From contig CM043878.1 in NCBI GenBank assembly GCA_023846275.1, positions 7,247,501 through 7,311,500 on the forward strand: a DNA stretch of 64,000 bases, written 5' to 3'. The notes beneath the pieces are model-generated. The model did no database searches. It was given only the letters and a program-made list of their open reading frames with translations, and had not been told where the DNA came from. This document shows positions 1 to 12,559 of the stretch, in pieces. Each line of letters begins with the position of its first letter. Within the stretch, counting starts at the first letter, position 1. The position numbers were made by a program, and so were the translations under genes. This DNA comes from Vanilla planifolia. Taxonomy: Eukaryota; Streptophyta; Magnoliopsida; Asparagales; Orchidaceae.

Positions 1-449
1 GAAAGACCATGGTTTGGCTTTGATTTCTCACTTAACTTCATCTTTTTGCTTGAGAGGAGTTAAAAAGAATTGATTTTTAGTATTTTACTTTGAAATTAAT
101 ATGGGAAAGGGTTATTTTGCAAATTCAAGCTTTAGACCTACTGTCGATTATTGTGCTTACAAATTTTGATACAAAGAAGAGAGAATAAATGAGCTCTTAT
201 GTATTTTCTTACCTTCGATGCACATGAGGAGGAACTAAGTGATTTTTAAAGGTTATTAAGCAATATTAGAAAACTTTTATTATAGAGAGGAACCTTGAAG
301 GTTTTTTACATACAGTCCAAGCCATTATGGAATCGCCTGATTGAAGTAGACGTGAAGCTTAAGTAGGAAACTATACGAAAAGAAAATTTAATGTAAAAAC
401 TTTTCCAATAAGAATAATATTATATTATAATTATTTAGTATTTAAGATT
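1..449. other. AT-rich intergenic DNA, nothing recognised
   Basis: No open reading frame of note, no RNA gene and no recognisable transposon domain. Stops occur in all frames on both strands. Confidence 0.5.
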
Positions 450-1300
450 GTAACATATTATCTTTTTTTTACATTATATTTTATGTTATTATTACATGTG
501 TAATGAAACATAAAAGTAAAGAAGTAAAACAATTGATTGATTTAGTGTGTAAAATATTAAAAATAAATAGGATGAAGAATAGAGAAATAGATGAGAAATG
601 AGAAATAGAAAAAATAAAGTAAAAAATAAATGCTTGTGATATGGGGTCGTATGAGTACTTGATATGAGTTATATTATATGATTTTCATTATGATAATTCT
701 ACTAATAATGATATTAATATATCATAGATATATTGTAATTAAAATAAGTTAAGATGAGAATAATAGTATTTATCTAATAATATTAACTCTAGTTGTCATA
801 CTCTGGTATCATTATGAGTAGAGATAAGATGATATGCTATGTTATAGTACCACTAACATTAGAACCTACATGATATGTGATGAGTTGCTTATCATATGAT
901 CTAATGGCTAGAGATAAGAACTATTATGATGTAGATATGATATATGATAAGTTATTTATTATATAATTTAAAGACCTAGATATGAGTACTATTAAATAGA
1001 CATGATATAATATGCTTATGGGCTAGAGTTTACATATTATGATATGATGTTAGATGATATGATATGATATGTAGACATAATATAGTTGTGATGAGATCTT
1101 ATGATAATAGAATAATGATTATTTAAAAAATACTTAGGCTTTGATGATACGTATGAGTATTATGAAATAAAAGAGAGACATCATTAGAATAAAAAATATG
1201 AGAAAATAGTATAATCACAATAGTTTAGAAATATATAAAGAGATTATATTTTAGATAGATAAAATAAATTATAATAGATAAAGAGATGAAAGTATATATA
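450..1300. repeat. Dispersed repeat, copy 1 (partner at 53980-54760)
   Basis: This AT-rich block has the same order of recognisable segments as 53980-54760. Both have a stretch around 'ttgattgattta', an A-rich stretch with many 'gaga' and 'aaat' runs, then many 'gatatgat'-type words. Next comes a line reading roughly 'ctagagttta' (copy 1) or 'cttgagttta' (copy 2), and then a shared 'agaataatgat' segment. It has no coding potential. The likeliest source is an LTR or untranslated part of an old LTR retrotransposon, but no element end or coding domain is attached here, so the class is inferred. Confidence 0.45.
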
Positions 1301-2105
1301 TATTAGAAATTATATTTATGCATCTTTTATGTACTAATTATTTGTACATAAGTTTGATAGCTTATTTTTTTAAAAAAAATTATGATATTTTTTTTACTTT
1401 TATGTATTCCAAAAGACACGTGGATGATTATTTTGAGATAATGTATTAATGCATGTATTTATTTTTGAATATTTTATAAACACAGCTAGATCTATAGGTT
1501 TGAGCCTATATTTCATGAATCAAGGGTAAATTTATTGATTTTGTTATATAAAAAAATATTGATGATTATGATATTTTTTGGAGATAAAATATTTTATTTA
1601 TGTAGGTACATTATAAATTTGATTATATTAAAATTATATTTATGAATTTATTATATAAATATTATATATCTCTTATGATTATTATTTTTAATTATTGACT
1701 TGTATAAGAAAACATAGACAGTTTTAAAGGAAACTTTATCCATTTGATTTCTGAAGTATAGTAATTTCTTAGGTAAGATTTGAAATATTAGATGATTTAA
1801 ACATAAATTAGAGTAAGTCTTACTATTATTTCTTACTTAGTTGTCATTAATATCCTCTAATTATATTTAAACTCTAATTATTCTAATTCTAAAGCTATTA
1901 AGATTAATATTATAATGAGATGTTTGGTAGGGTGTGATAGTTACTTATAAAATAATAATAATAATAAAATATTAAACATAATTAAATATATTTAAAATCA
2001 TAATCTTTTTTTAGGTAGACACTTAATGATGAGATAAAAATCAAATCATATCATATTAAAATAAATTATTATAAAATTAGAATAGAAAATAATTTTATTT
2101 AAAAC

Positions 2106-2108
<3 letters not shown>
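1301..2108. other. AT-rich intergenic DNA, nothing recognised
   Basis: Very AT-rich, with short homopolymer runs and scattered stops. No gene, structured RNA or transposon domain was recognised. Confidence 0.5.

Positions 2109-2171
<63 letters not shown>
2109..2171. repeat. (TA)n microsatellite running into (CA)n
   Basis: About 27 uninterrupted TA units are followed directly by a short CA run. A perfect dinucleotide tract of this length is usually polymorphic. Confidence 0.95.
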
Positions 2172-2440
2172 CAAAATTCATATAATAACCTTCCCATATC
2201 AAAACCACTAGATACAAATTATTCATTAATATTACCATTAAATTATAATATTATGTTATAACAAAAAATCATAAAATACCATATCCAAACTTTTCTCTTT
2301 GTATCATCTAATGAGTGTATCATTATTCATGCTATCATAATTCTTATATCTATGTAGAGTGGAAGCACGACCTATAATATAAATATTAGCTAAATTTTTT
2401 AAAGATTAATAAATACAAAAGATAATAAAATATAATCACA

Positions 2441-3094
2441 TGATAAATTAGAATAAATTTTGTAAAAAAGCCACATAATAAATAATATAAATGTTATAAA
2501 ATTAAAAATATAAATGAAATATTCTTTCATATTTTTCATGTATTTTATTTTTTATGGTCCTATTTTTTTTCTTTTGACTATTATCCTCACTATCTAATAA
2601 TTTTTTATATTCACATCCGAGTGATCTTTATTCATAAATTTTCTATAAACATAATAAATCTAACATCCAATTGTATAAAGATATAGATTCAAACTAATAC
2701 CCCATTTTTCTTATACAAAGTACTGAATATTGTTAAGGCCTCACCTACTAATTATAAAATTATCACATAATAATCATGATTTAAATGAAAAGTAAGTAAA
2801 GACATTAAAACTAAGAAAGAAATTAATTATAAGACAATAAAAAATCAAACCAAGTAAATCATAAAAACAAAATAAAACATCAACATAACTAAAAAATCGT
2901 AGGTACAAAAATTTTATATAATCATTTAAAGTAGAATAGTATAAAACTAAGTTTATATCAAACAAAAGTGCCAACAAAATATTATCTACTCTCAAATCTC
3001 AGATGTGTGGTCATCTCTTATAACATAAAAATTCTTATTTATAAGAGTAACACCTCAAAAGCATGCATAAATAATTTAATAAATTCAAAGAGAG
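2441..3094 (-). repeat. Direct repeat copy 1, LTR-like
   Basis: About 654 bp that recurs in the same orientation at 3299-3991, from 'tgataaatta' (copy 1) or 'tgataactta' (copy 2) through to a shared 'gagagattaa'. The copies differ by many substitutions and small indels, so the duplication is old. On the minus strand each copy carries a TATAAATAAG motif at its promoter-like end, as LTRs do. Only about 200 bp separate the copies and no coding domain lies between. Seen: a direct repeat pair. Inferred: LTRs of a very short, non-autonomous retrotransposon on the minus strand. A plain tandem duplication is the alternative. Confidence 0.55.
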
Positions 3095-3298
3095 ATTAAA
3101 AATAAGAATATTAAAGAATTATTGTTGGCTCTAATAAGAAAAGAGTTAAAAAATAATGGGAATTTTGATTGAGAAAATAATCAACAAAATTATAACAATT
3201 TCCTAGGAAAAAGATCATACAACACAATGATAGTAGATTATACAATATGACATGCATAATAATAAAAAGATGGTTGAGCAAAAAATCATTATTTAGTA
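3095..3298 (-). other. Spacer between the two LTR-like repeats
   Basis: About 204 bp of AT-rich DNA between the direct repeats, without an ORF. If the repeats are LTRs this would be the whole internal domain and should carry a primer-binding site and polypurine tract on the minus strand. I could not identify either with confidence. Confidence 0.35.
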
Positions 3299-3991
3299 TG
3301 ATAACTTAGAATAAATTTAGTAAAAAATTCACATAATAAACAATATAAATGTAATAAAATTTAAAAAATATATATGAAATATTATTTCATATTTTATTTT
3401 TTTAATTTTTTTATATGTATTTTATTCTTTATGGTCTTATTTTTATTTCTTGACTATTATTCTCACTATCCAATAATTTCTAATATCCATATCCAAATGA
3501 TCTATATCCGTTAACTTTTTGTAGATATAATAAAGCTAACATCTAATCATATAAAGATATAGTCTCAAATTAATACCTTATTTATCCTATATAAAGAATT
3601 AAAGATTATTAAAACCCACTTATTAATTATAAAGTTATCACATAATAATCATAATTTAAATGAAAAGTTAAATAAGTAAAGATGTTAAAACTAAGAAAGG
3701 AGTTAATTATGAGATAATAAAAAAGTCAAACCAAGTAAACCATAAAAACAAAATAAAATATCAACATAATTAAAAGATCATAGGTACAAAAACTTTATAT
3801 AACCATTTAAACTAGAATAATATAAAACTGAGTATATCAAACAAAAGTACCAACAGGACACAACTCAAAGTATTATCTGTTATCAAATCTTAGAAGTGTG
3901 ATCCTCCCTTATAACATCAAAATCCTTATTTATAAGTGTAACATCTCAAAAGCATATGTAAATAATTTTAATAAATTTAAAGAGAGATTAA
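3299..3991 (-). repeat. Direct repeat copy 2, LTR-like
   Basis: Second copy of the 2441-3094 repeat, about 690 bp. It has a short extra segment near 3855-3870. It stops just where gypsy LTR-like sequence begins (~3992), so the gypsy element may have inserted at or truncated this border. Confidence 0.55.
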
Positions 3992-4973
3992 CCCATATTC
4001 AATTCGTAACATATTGATTCGTATTTGACCCTCAACAACCTAAGTGAATCTAATTGAAGCTGAGCTTAAAATCAATTTTTTAGAAAGTTATTTGGCAATA
4101 TTTTTTATAATATATTTTTTTAACTAAAATGACAATTTTATATAAAGTTGTTTGGCAATAGCTTTGATAACAAATTTCTAAACCAATATAAAACTTATAG
4201 AAAGCTATTTGATAACTTTTAACCACATATTTTGTATTTTATTTTTCTTTTATGTTTGTATTTTTGTAGTTTATGCTCTTTATAAAAAGGGAGGCCAAGG
4301 CTTTAGAAATGATGACTTTTGTATAAATGAAGTTTCACTTTTCTTTATATCTTGTTTAGGTATTAAGGTTGATCACATCAAAAACTCTATTGCGTTAACT
4401 CATCAGGATTTTTGTATTAAGAGGATGGATGTGAGGCCTAAGTTGTGAGACATTGTGCTAATCTATTTTCAAACATTATAACCATGTCTTCCTATCATCA
4501 TCAACACAATAGTTTATTTTACTTAACCATTGTAGCTTTACTTGGATTTCCCCCTCTTTAAGACTTTGTTTGAAAATCTTACCCTACTTTTTAATATATG
4601 TTTTCCTTACATGTTTGGTATGCCTTTGCATGCAACTACTTCATTACTCTGATTTTCCATTAAGCTCAATATAGTTTTTAAGTGTTTTTAATTTGTGCTC
4701 ATATGAAATTCACTTTGTTTTGTTCTTTATTAAGATCGATTTATTTAAGCCATTTTTTAGTACCCTATCTTTGTGACATTAAAGAGCTTGTGACCTAACA
4801 TACGAAGTGATCCTTGTGATACTCTTGGTCCCTTCTTGGTTGCCTTGGACAAGTATCTCTTGCATATTATCATTTTGAGTTTCTCATGTTTATCTTTCAC
4901 ATTTTTTTTCTTAACATATAAGGTTAATCTCTATGTTGCTCATTATACTTTATGATATTTATTCAATATCAAA
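3992..4973 (+). repeat. 5' LTR of the gypsy element
   Basis: Contains a TATAAAAAG promoter box at 4281 followed about 48 bp later by 'gaagtttcacttttctttat', the same pair as in the 3' LTR. It ends just before a primer-binding-site-like sequence at about 4976. The left end is approximate, and much of the right half has no counterpart in the truncated 3' LTR. Confidence 0.6.
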
Positions 4974-4974
4974 T

Positions 4975-4991
4975 TTGATATCAGAGTTTAG
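4975..4991 (+). other. Primer-binding site (initiator tRNA-Met type), degenerate
   Basis: 'ttgatatcagagttta' is a mildly decayed form of the TGGTATCAGAGC word complementary to the 3' end of plant initiator tRNA-Met. It sits directly after the 5' LTR, where minus-strand DNA synthesis is primed. Confidence 0.65.
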
Positions 4992-5349
4992 TTATGCTTT
5001 GCAATATTGATGGCATAGCCAAAACTAAAGTAGACATTCTTTTTAATTTTTGTTGGCACATAATATTATAGAAAAAAGACAAAATGACAAAACAAAATGG
5101 AGGTTTCCTTTTTCTAAAGGGCATAATTTATGCTCATGAACAATGGTAGAACTTATAACATTGAACATTTACACCTTGACTAAGGGAAAATGACCCTCCA
5201 ATACCTTTTAATTGTAAAAAGTAGAAGCAAAGTTAGAAGAATATGAAGTTTGGATCACTCATTAAAAATAAGCTCCAAATGAGCATACCTTATCTAAACC
5301 TGACATTATCAACCCATCTAATCAAAATACCCATTAGAATCAACAACCT

Positions 5350-6260
5350 TTTTTTGGGATGATATTAAAAAAAATGATGATGACAAGCTTATGAAGTCTA
5401 TAAATTATGACACACCCATCTTTGAAGAAACCTTAAATCCTAAAGATTATCCAGAGTGAGATAGCCTTGGACCATTATTTCTAATGGTTTAAACATAATG
5501 AAGAACAAAATGTATTATTTGCTTAAATGAAGTTATCTATTTAAACTATTTAAACCCAACATGACAATTTATAGAAACCATAGATACTTATTATTAATAG
5601 AGAGGATCACCATTCTTAGGAACCTAAAATAAGTTTAAGAGAATCCTAAGAGACAAATACATGCTCCTTTCTTACAAGAACCATATACTTAATTAATGAC
5701 AATGCTTAACCCAAGGATGAAAGTTGGTTGATAAGTACATTACTCATCGATGAGTACCATTTGCATTGTGATGTCAATGAAAAACCTTTGGTCATCCTCT
5801 CCTACTTCTAAGTTGGGCTCAGAAAAAATGTGCAAGAGAGTTTTTCATTCATAATATTCACTCTTTAAAAGAGGCTTATAGAACTACTAATGAGCTTAAG
5901 AGTCTCTAGAGGCTTTATCTAGCCAAGAGTTGAAATGACACCCAAGTTAACCTTCCAAACCATCAACCTCGAACCATCTACTAGTTGCTCAATAGCACTT
6001 CTTTCTCCAAGCTTTATTCCTAAACTTACTACAAAACCTAACCAACCCATTAATCAATCACTTTAAGTAGCTTATTTTTGATGCAAAGTGTAAGGTCATA
6101 TCATAGCCTAATACCTCATATGACAAATAAGTTATATCAAGGAAAAATAATATGATGAATTTAATGTTGGGGAAGAATGATAAACTAAAGAATATGTATC
6201 ATATTCAAACTTAGGAAATGAATACTTTGAGACAGAAGAGACCCATTACAATTATGAGAC
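5350..6260 (+). pseudogene. gypsy gag remnant
   Basis: Conceptual translation in shifting frames gives a gag-like series: an 'F..TLNPKDYPE'-type segment at ~5420, then a basic and polar stretch. It is full of stops and no zinc knuckle is clear. It is called from position between primer-binding site and protease and from the weak resemblance to plant gypsy capsid. Confidence 0.5.
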
Positions 6261-6279
6261 AAACCTTCACCCATCCTAA

Positions 6280-6500
6280 GGCAAGTGAAAATTAAAGATA
6301 CCAATATTTTTCATATCTTCATCAAACTTAAAGAAAAAGTTTATAAAGTCACCATAGATAATGACAGTAGCATCAATATAATTTCTACTAATACTATAAC
6401 ATGTCTTGAACTTACCATTACTCACCACCCAAATGCATACAATATTTCTCAGATTAATGAAATATTTATTCATGTTAAAAAATGAAGTATTATATTGCTT
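6280..6500 (+). pseudogene. gypsy aspartic protease remnant
   Basis: The segment around 6285-6480 reads as retropepsin of plant gypsy type: 'TIDNDSSINIIS' stands where the active-site Asp-Gly/Ser region lies, followed by a 'HHPNAYNIS' motif typical of the flap side. The glycine/cysteine context of the active site is altered. It leads towards reverse transcriptase downstream. Confidence 0.65.
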
Positions 6501-6929
6501 AGATTTGTCAAATGTTCTAAAGACATTTTATATCATTTGTTCCAATGTAAATTGGAAGTATCATCTTGGAGTGACTAATTGTATGATCATGATACTCTTC
6601 TCGTCGACAAAGCCAACTCTTTCACATTCACATATAAAAGTTAGAAATTCAAGATACACTCATCACCACTTAAAGATTGCATCCAACTCGATAAAAGATG
6701 TCAGTCACCATCTCATATAAGAAAATTTAGTTTATGTTCTAAGCTAAAATTTATTAGGAATTTACTAATAAAATTATCATATGGGCTTTAATTATAAACC
6801 TTGTATCATGAGCTAATTTGCCACAATATTGGATGAGTCATTTTGAACACCAATAATTTTCCCAATAAGTTAAAGAGTTTAAGGCTTCATATAAGAAAGC
6901 CTCAGTCCCTACGTCATTCTCACCATTCT

Positions 6930-7720
6930 AGTTCCTAAGAGAGATGGTTCATGGAAGATTGTGTATCAATAATAAGGTTATGAATAAAATAAATGTGAAG
7001 TACTCATTCCTTATTCCATGTTTTGATGATTTATTAGATCAAATGAGTAGAGCTACTATTTTTTAAAAAATGACTTAAAAAATAGATAACACCAAGTTAA
7101 GATATAACATAGAGATGAGTACAAAACCTCTTTCAAAATTAAAGATGAGTTACATGAATGGTTAATCACACCCTTCATCATATATAATGCCTCAAGCATA
7201 TTCATGACAATAATACCCTAGGTATTTAAAACTTTCTTAAGAAAATTAGTGATAATTTATTTTGATGATATCTGAATCTTTAATTGTACTCTTGAACACC
7301 ATTTATAATATCTTAAGAAGATTTGTTCTTCACTTAAAGAGAAACACCTTTATACCAGCCTAAAAACATGCACCACTTGTGTTAACTTTCTAAGCTTCAT
7401 AGTCTTGAAAGATAGCTTATTAGTCGACCCCAACAAGATTAAGCCATTACCTTAGTCCATAATGATTTTAAGAGATTTTATGGCTTAGTGATCTTCTATA
7501 CGAGATTCAATAAAGTTTAGAACCATTACTACCCCTATATCTAATTGTATTCGAAAAAAAAATTGAATGAAACCTTGTAGCTAAGAAAGCATTTGAGAAA
7601 ATTAAGAAGAGTATGACTCAAGCATATATAATTTGACTTCTAGCATTTTCTATCTTCTTTGAAATGTTCTATGATGTATTAGGCATATGAATGAGAGAAG
7701 TTCCTAGCTAGGAACGATAA
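6930..7720 (+). pseudogene. gypsy reverse transcriptase remnant
   Basis: Translation shows 'DDLLDQMSRATIF' (~7025), the family's DDLLDQLxGAxxFSKID region, and the catalytic YFDDI motif at 7258-7272. The latter is followed at once by a TGA stop where the family has leucine. The 'LEHHL.YLKKICSSLKE' helix follows at ~7290. Several frameshifts and stops make it non-functional. Confidence 0.85.
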
Positions 7721-7759
7721 TCAATCACATATTTTAGTGAAAAATTAAATGAGCCTAGC

Positions 7760-7980
7760 AAAAAATACTCTATCTATGATAAAGAATTTTATGTGATATT
7801 CCAAACTTTAAGGTATTGGAGATATTATCTCTCACCTTCAAAATTTGTACTTTATTCAAACCATAAAGCTTTAATGTATCTAAACTTATAGAAGATGTTA
7901 ATGCCACAACACTTTAAGTGGGTATAATTTTTTTCCCAGCTACACCTTTGCTCTTCAAAAAAAGCCAAGTGTAAAAAACA
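7760..7980 (+). pseudogene. gypsy RNase H remnant
   Basis: A 'KYSIYDKEFYVIFQTLRYW' segment and a following 'YLSPSKFVLYSNHKALMYL' match the Ty3/gypsy RNase H core (KEFxAxxxALxxWRHYL...SDHxAL). The catalytic Asp of the SDH motif reads Asn here. A stop follows soon after. Confidence 0.8.
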
Positions 7981-8339
7981 AGATAGTTGGTGCTTATAAT
8001 AGGTGAGTGAATCTACTCACCACATTGTTTATCTTTCTCACCAACTTTGACGCTCTACCTAACATATACTTTGATTGCATTAATTTTGGATTTATTTATT
8101 GAGAATTATTTTCCAATTCAATCAAGGTTATATACAATTAAAGAGAATTATCTTTTTCAAGATAAGCAATTATGCATACTACTAACATCACTTAAAGATT
8201 TATTAGTTTGTGAGGTACATGCTAGAAAACTAATATGCCATATTGGACTAAAAAATAATCATGGCCATTGAAGAAGGTTTTAAAAATTATGATTAAACCA
8301 ACATATCACTCAGATAGTTGTTAGGTGTAAGACTTATGT

Positions 8340-9440
8340 ATTTGCCAAATATTGTGTGCCCAAAACACTAAACTTTACAACTCATTGCCATTATCGTCAC
8401 AAATATGGGAGGACCTTGGTATGGATTTTATCCATGGACTACCCAAAATCTTTTGAAGACATGGCTAGATTCATCTCGTTATTTAAAACCTCTGTTGATT
8501 CACACATTGTTCAATTATTCTTTAATAAAGTGGTAAAGCTTCATGAGTTGCTTAAGACTATAGTTATGTATAAGGATGTTCATTTCACTTCGTACGTTTT
8601 AATAACCCTTTGACATCTTTTAAAAACAAAGTTAAAATTTTCAGTTGCTTATCACCCAAAACTAATGGTCGAACTGAGGTAATAGATTATATCTTAAGAA
8701 AACTATTCTTTTGTTTGATAAGAGAAAACTTAAGCAATTAGGATATTCTTTTATCACCTAAAGAGCATGCTTATAATAGTTTAGTCAATAGTTTCATAAG
8801 AATGAGCTCCTTTGAAGACTATGATAGATATAAATCTTATAGCCCTATTGGCCTATCTTATCATCAGTTTAAGCACACATTCATATTTACATGAGATTGC
8901 ACAACATATAAATTAGATCTGTGAGCATATTAAAAATAAATTAAATCTTAATAATGAGTGATATAAGAGATTAATCAGTGTATCACAAGTATTAAGATTT
9001 TTTAAAAGGACATAATGATTTGAACTAAGTTTGAAAGGCTTCACTAAAAACTTTGCTGAAGTTACATGTAAGAGATGTTAATCCATTCCAAAACTTAAAA
9101 ACTATTGGACTAAATGCATACAATATGAAGCTACCAAATAACTACAACATCAATAATTCTTTTAATGTTTAAGATTTGGTGTCTTATAAGAAGCCTATTG
9201 TGATTTCTAGTAAGCCATTTAAGTTGTTCTTAAAGTGAACCGTACCTTAATACCCACTTGCCTATCATGATAAGATTAGTGAGTAGATTGAAAGAATATT
9301 ACATGGTCAAACTATGCTAACCAGAAATTAAAGTTATTAAAGGTATCTTATTGAAAAAGTAGGACAAATATTGAGGAGACCTGGATCACAAGGGAAGAGT
9401 TGCAACAACTAAACTCAGACACAATTGAAGATTTACAATA
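8340..9440 (+). pseudogene. gypsy integrase and C-terminal tail remnant
   Basis: The 8356-8613 segment aligns with the catalytic core: '[15 protein letters not shown]' (W.D.SMDFI.GLP), 'MARFISLFKTSVDSHIVQLF' (MAHFI....T..A..IA.LF) and 'HELLKTIVMYKDVHFTS' (HG.P..IVSDRD..F.S). The conserved Asp of SDRD reads Lys-Asp, one of several decayed positions. A 'NSFNV' segment near 9160 and 'WITREELQQLNSDT' near 9380 match the tail found after integrase in chromovirus-like elements. Confidence 0.8.
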
Positions 9441-9639
9441 GTTGATCTATAGCAATTCTCTCATCAAAAGTAAATTTTTCTCACTCTAAGAGAATTGGTA
9501 AGGATGCTGATTACTGTCAAGATTTTTCACACCCAAGAGCCAATCAAACATGTGTTGGCACTTCCAAAAAATCATGGTATATATTTTTGATATGCAAAGT
9601 CAAGATAGCTTAAAATTACATTTTGGGTTAAAAATTTAA

Positions 9640-10460
9640 GTTAGGAACACAAAAACAAAAAATCATTCATTGACACCACATCATCCAATCAACAAAACAA
9701 TTTGCAAGACCCACAAACAAATACATATTCGTCAAATGTCTTATTGACGTAACTAGTAACATGTTGTCCTTGATTCGACTAGTGAACGCACATAGATCCA
9801 TTGATGTCACACTAGTCTGATCCATGACATGTCAACCTACCTATGACAGATCAACCCATATTCAACCTATGAATGTACATATATCCATTGACATTGTGCC
9901 AGTTTCGCCCATGAATCGTTGGCTCAAATTTGATTAACAACATGCAACCTAGATCCAACCTACAACACATAACGTAAATCCGACCAATGTTGAGTTGAAA
10001 CTTAGCTTTTAAAAAGCTATTTGGTAACATCTTTGATCATAGATTTTTGAATTGAAATGATAACTTTTAAGAAAGATATCTGGCAATAGTTTTAACCACA
10101 ATTTTTTAAGTCGAAACCTAACTTTTTAGAAAAAGGTTTAACAATAGTTAAAAAATTTAACAAAAAAATTTCACTTTATTGTTCTTTTTTATTTGCTTTT
10201 TTAGCTTGGACTCTCTATAAAAAGGAGACTTACTTTTATAAAGGATGATTTTGGCATGAGTGAAGTTTCACTTTTCTTTATGTCTTGTTGCTTTTTTAAG
10301 GATTGCAAAAAGAACTTTAATGTACTTATTCATCATAGCTCTGGTATTGGGAGGGGTGCAAGGCCCAAGCAATATGATGTCATGCTAGTCTATCTTCAAA
10401 CACTACAACCATGTTTTTGTGCTGGTGCCAACACAACGATTTCCTTTATTTTGATTAGAT
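9640..10460 (+). repeat. Truncated 3' LTR of the gypsy element
   Basis: Shares with the 5' LTR the runs of 'agctatttggtaac' and 'agatatctggcaatag', the TATA box at 10216 and the block after it, ending near 'acaacgatttcc'. The sequence then changes abruptly at about 10460 to a copia LTR. The left border is approximate. Confidence 0.6.
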
Positions 10461-12490
10461 TGTTAAGTTTTTAATATTTATTATAAGACACATAAATTAA
10501 ATTCAAATTAATCTTAGAACAATATTTAGCTTTTTGATATTTTTGATTCATCTTTGATTATCTTGACTATCATTTTATCTTAATAATTATTTTAAATCCT
10601 TAATTAATATATTAAAAAGGTTTTAATAATATTAATTATTTAATAAAAATTTTAATAACAAAAAATAACCGGTTTTTACAAACAATTACTACCTGAACCA
10701 AAATTGGTCGATATGGTGAACCGTTATGATTCAATGGTAACTTTTGAACGTGGTTCTGTACATAATCAATCACAAACATTCCATTTTGGATCAAGGCATC
10801 AATCCCGCCTCCATAAATGAAACCAACTATACGTAGCTCATTGGTTGCTTGGATGATTAATTCTCGAACCTAACAAGGGGAAGCCAACCTAGTTAATCGA
10901 CTATCTCCAATGTTTACAGAAATCCTTATAAGTAGAAAACAGCAGTGCAGATGAGCAATGTGGGACAAAAAACACAAACCTTTTTTGCACAATGAATTCT
11001 TGAATTGTAGGAATAATGTGAATCGTCCGATTGCATATTTTGCGATTAAACAATCATCGCCATATCACATTTTTCAAAAACAGAAATTCTACCAAGTTAT
11101 TCAATTGCACAATTTCTTGATCACATGATCCAACTTTCATCCACTCGCAAAGTTAAATCCTGTCGTAAGATCGAGAATTAGATCTAATAGTCCAGATCAA
11201 TTTCATATTCCTAAAGGCACAGATTCTATTTCTTCTGTCAAATCGCTCAGGTTTCACGATTGGACAGTCTTAGAGTGTTCCTATCGAACGGCTCCTATGC
11301 AATGACTATTTTAGCCTTTATTTTTAATAGTTGGAGATTTTATTTTATTTATTTTCTAATTAAAATATTATGAAAGCTACAAAAATTGTAACAGTTAATC
11401 TGGTTGTTTGGTTAGTGTTTTTCGCCATTACAAATTGTCTATAAATAGAAGATTTTTGTACAAAAATAATACAAGAAATTTTTTATGTGATCCAAAGCAA
11501 AAATATTCAAGCTGTTAGCAGCATGTTCCCATCATCACTTCTATATGTTGTTGTGCTATTCGCTCGTCAAACTCTCGAAATTATTTTCTTTCTCAAATCA
11601 GCTAAGTTATTAATTTCTTGATCTTTAATTCATTTAATTAAGATACTTCAAGCATAAGATTTTGGTTGTACTAATTTAGTTTTTATTTCATCTAATATTT
11701 TTTCTACTACCATTTTATTTGTTTTAAGATCATAGTAGCATATCCTATTTATTTTATTGTAAGACAGTAGTAGTTTGTGTCATTTGTCTCTTTGTGTGAG
11801 GTTTAGCCTACCCGCCTTTTGACGAAAGGCTTATATTGTATTCTATTTGCTTTGTTTTTATGAGGGATAGACATAGGCTTGTTTTATAAGTTGGACCACC
11901 TAAAAATCAGTGTATATATTTTTAATTATTATTGATTTTTCAATTATAAGATTTTTATAAAACTTAATATTTTTTTAAAATAAAATTAAAATTTATAAAA
12001 AAATATTTTTATATATTTGTTAAACCTTATAAAAAATTACTATAAATATTTTATTGAAATATTTTTAATAAATCAAAATTTTATTCATAATAATAATTCA
12101 CTACCCTCTTGTTGAATCTCACTTCACCTTTTGTATAAGTTACATTTATTTTCTTTAATTAAATTAATCACATTTCTTCTAATGACTCCTCTAAGAATCT
12201 TGTTGTATTTGGTTTAATCGATTTATTATTGTTGTGATAAAAGAGAGTGGTTAGTAGAAAACCAATTAAGTTGATTGGGTGGATGTATGTATGGGTCATG
12301 TCAAATCACCTAAAAATCATGTTATCACTTTTTTCTTTTGCTTCTTGATTCTTGCTTCTATTAGCTTTATTTTACTACAATAATGGTTTCATTAATTTGA
12401 AAAAAAAAGTTTTGGTAATGTAATCGAGTGTTAGGTTTTATGTAAATATGACAATTCACCCCCCTCGTACTATTTTTTCTTCTTAATTCC
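10461..12490 (+). repeat. Copia (Sirevirus-like) LTR, copy A
   Basis: Begins with TG and ends just before a primer-binding site at 12497. It aligns over most of its length with LTR copy B (13104-14887). Landmarks shared by both are 'ttttgacgaaaggc', a 'gtggacgtaggcttg'-like word (here 'gatagacataggcttg') and 'ccacctaaaaatc'. Sequence of this type is found at the 3' end of Sirevirus-type copia LTRs. The left border is placed where similarity with the interrupted gypsy LTR stops. Confidence 0.7.
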
Positions 12491-12496
12491 AATCTG

Positions 12497-12512
12497 TAGT
12501 ATTAGAGTAAGG
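12497..12512 (+). other. Copia primer-binding site, degenerate
   Basis: 'tagtattagagtaagg' is a three-base variant of TGGTATCAGAGCAAGG, complementary to initiator tRNA-Met. Its position a few bases after LTR copy A marks that LTR as the 5' LTR of the element whose gag follows. Confidence 0.75.
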
Positions 12513-12559
12513 ATTCTATCACAGAAAAAACTTTTAATGATAAGATCCTCATAGCTCAT

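Larger units (their letters stand above)
3992..10460 (+). mobile_element. Degenerate Ty3/gypsy LTR retrotransposon
   Basis: The domain order on the plus strand is 5' LTR, primer-binding site, gag, protease, reverse transcriptase, RNase H, integrase, 3' LTR. Integrase after RNase H is the Ty3/gypsy arrangement. All coding parts are broken by stops and frameshifts, so the element cannot be active by itself. The two LTRs can be aligned through their TATA box (4281 and 10216) and a following 'gaagtttcacttttctttat' (4329 and 10262), which gives an offset of about 5.93 kb. The 3' LTR stops at about 10460, where a copia LTR begins, so it looks interrupted by that later insertion. Integrase-end residues resemble chromovirus-type gypsy elements. 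Confidence 0.85.

Noticed and set aside
4209..4448. 79-codon hydrophobic plus-strand frame
   Set aside because: It lies inside the gypsy 5' LTR, including the TATA box, and has no homologous meaning.
10256..10474. 72-codon plus-strand frame
   Set aside because: It lies in the gypsy 3' LTR, over the block shared with the 5' LTR.
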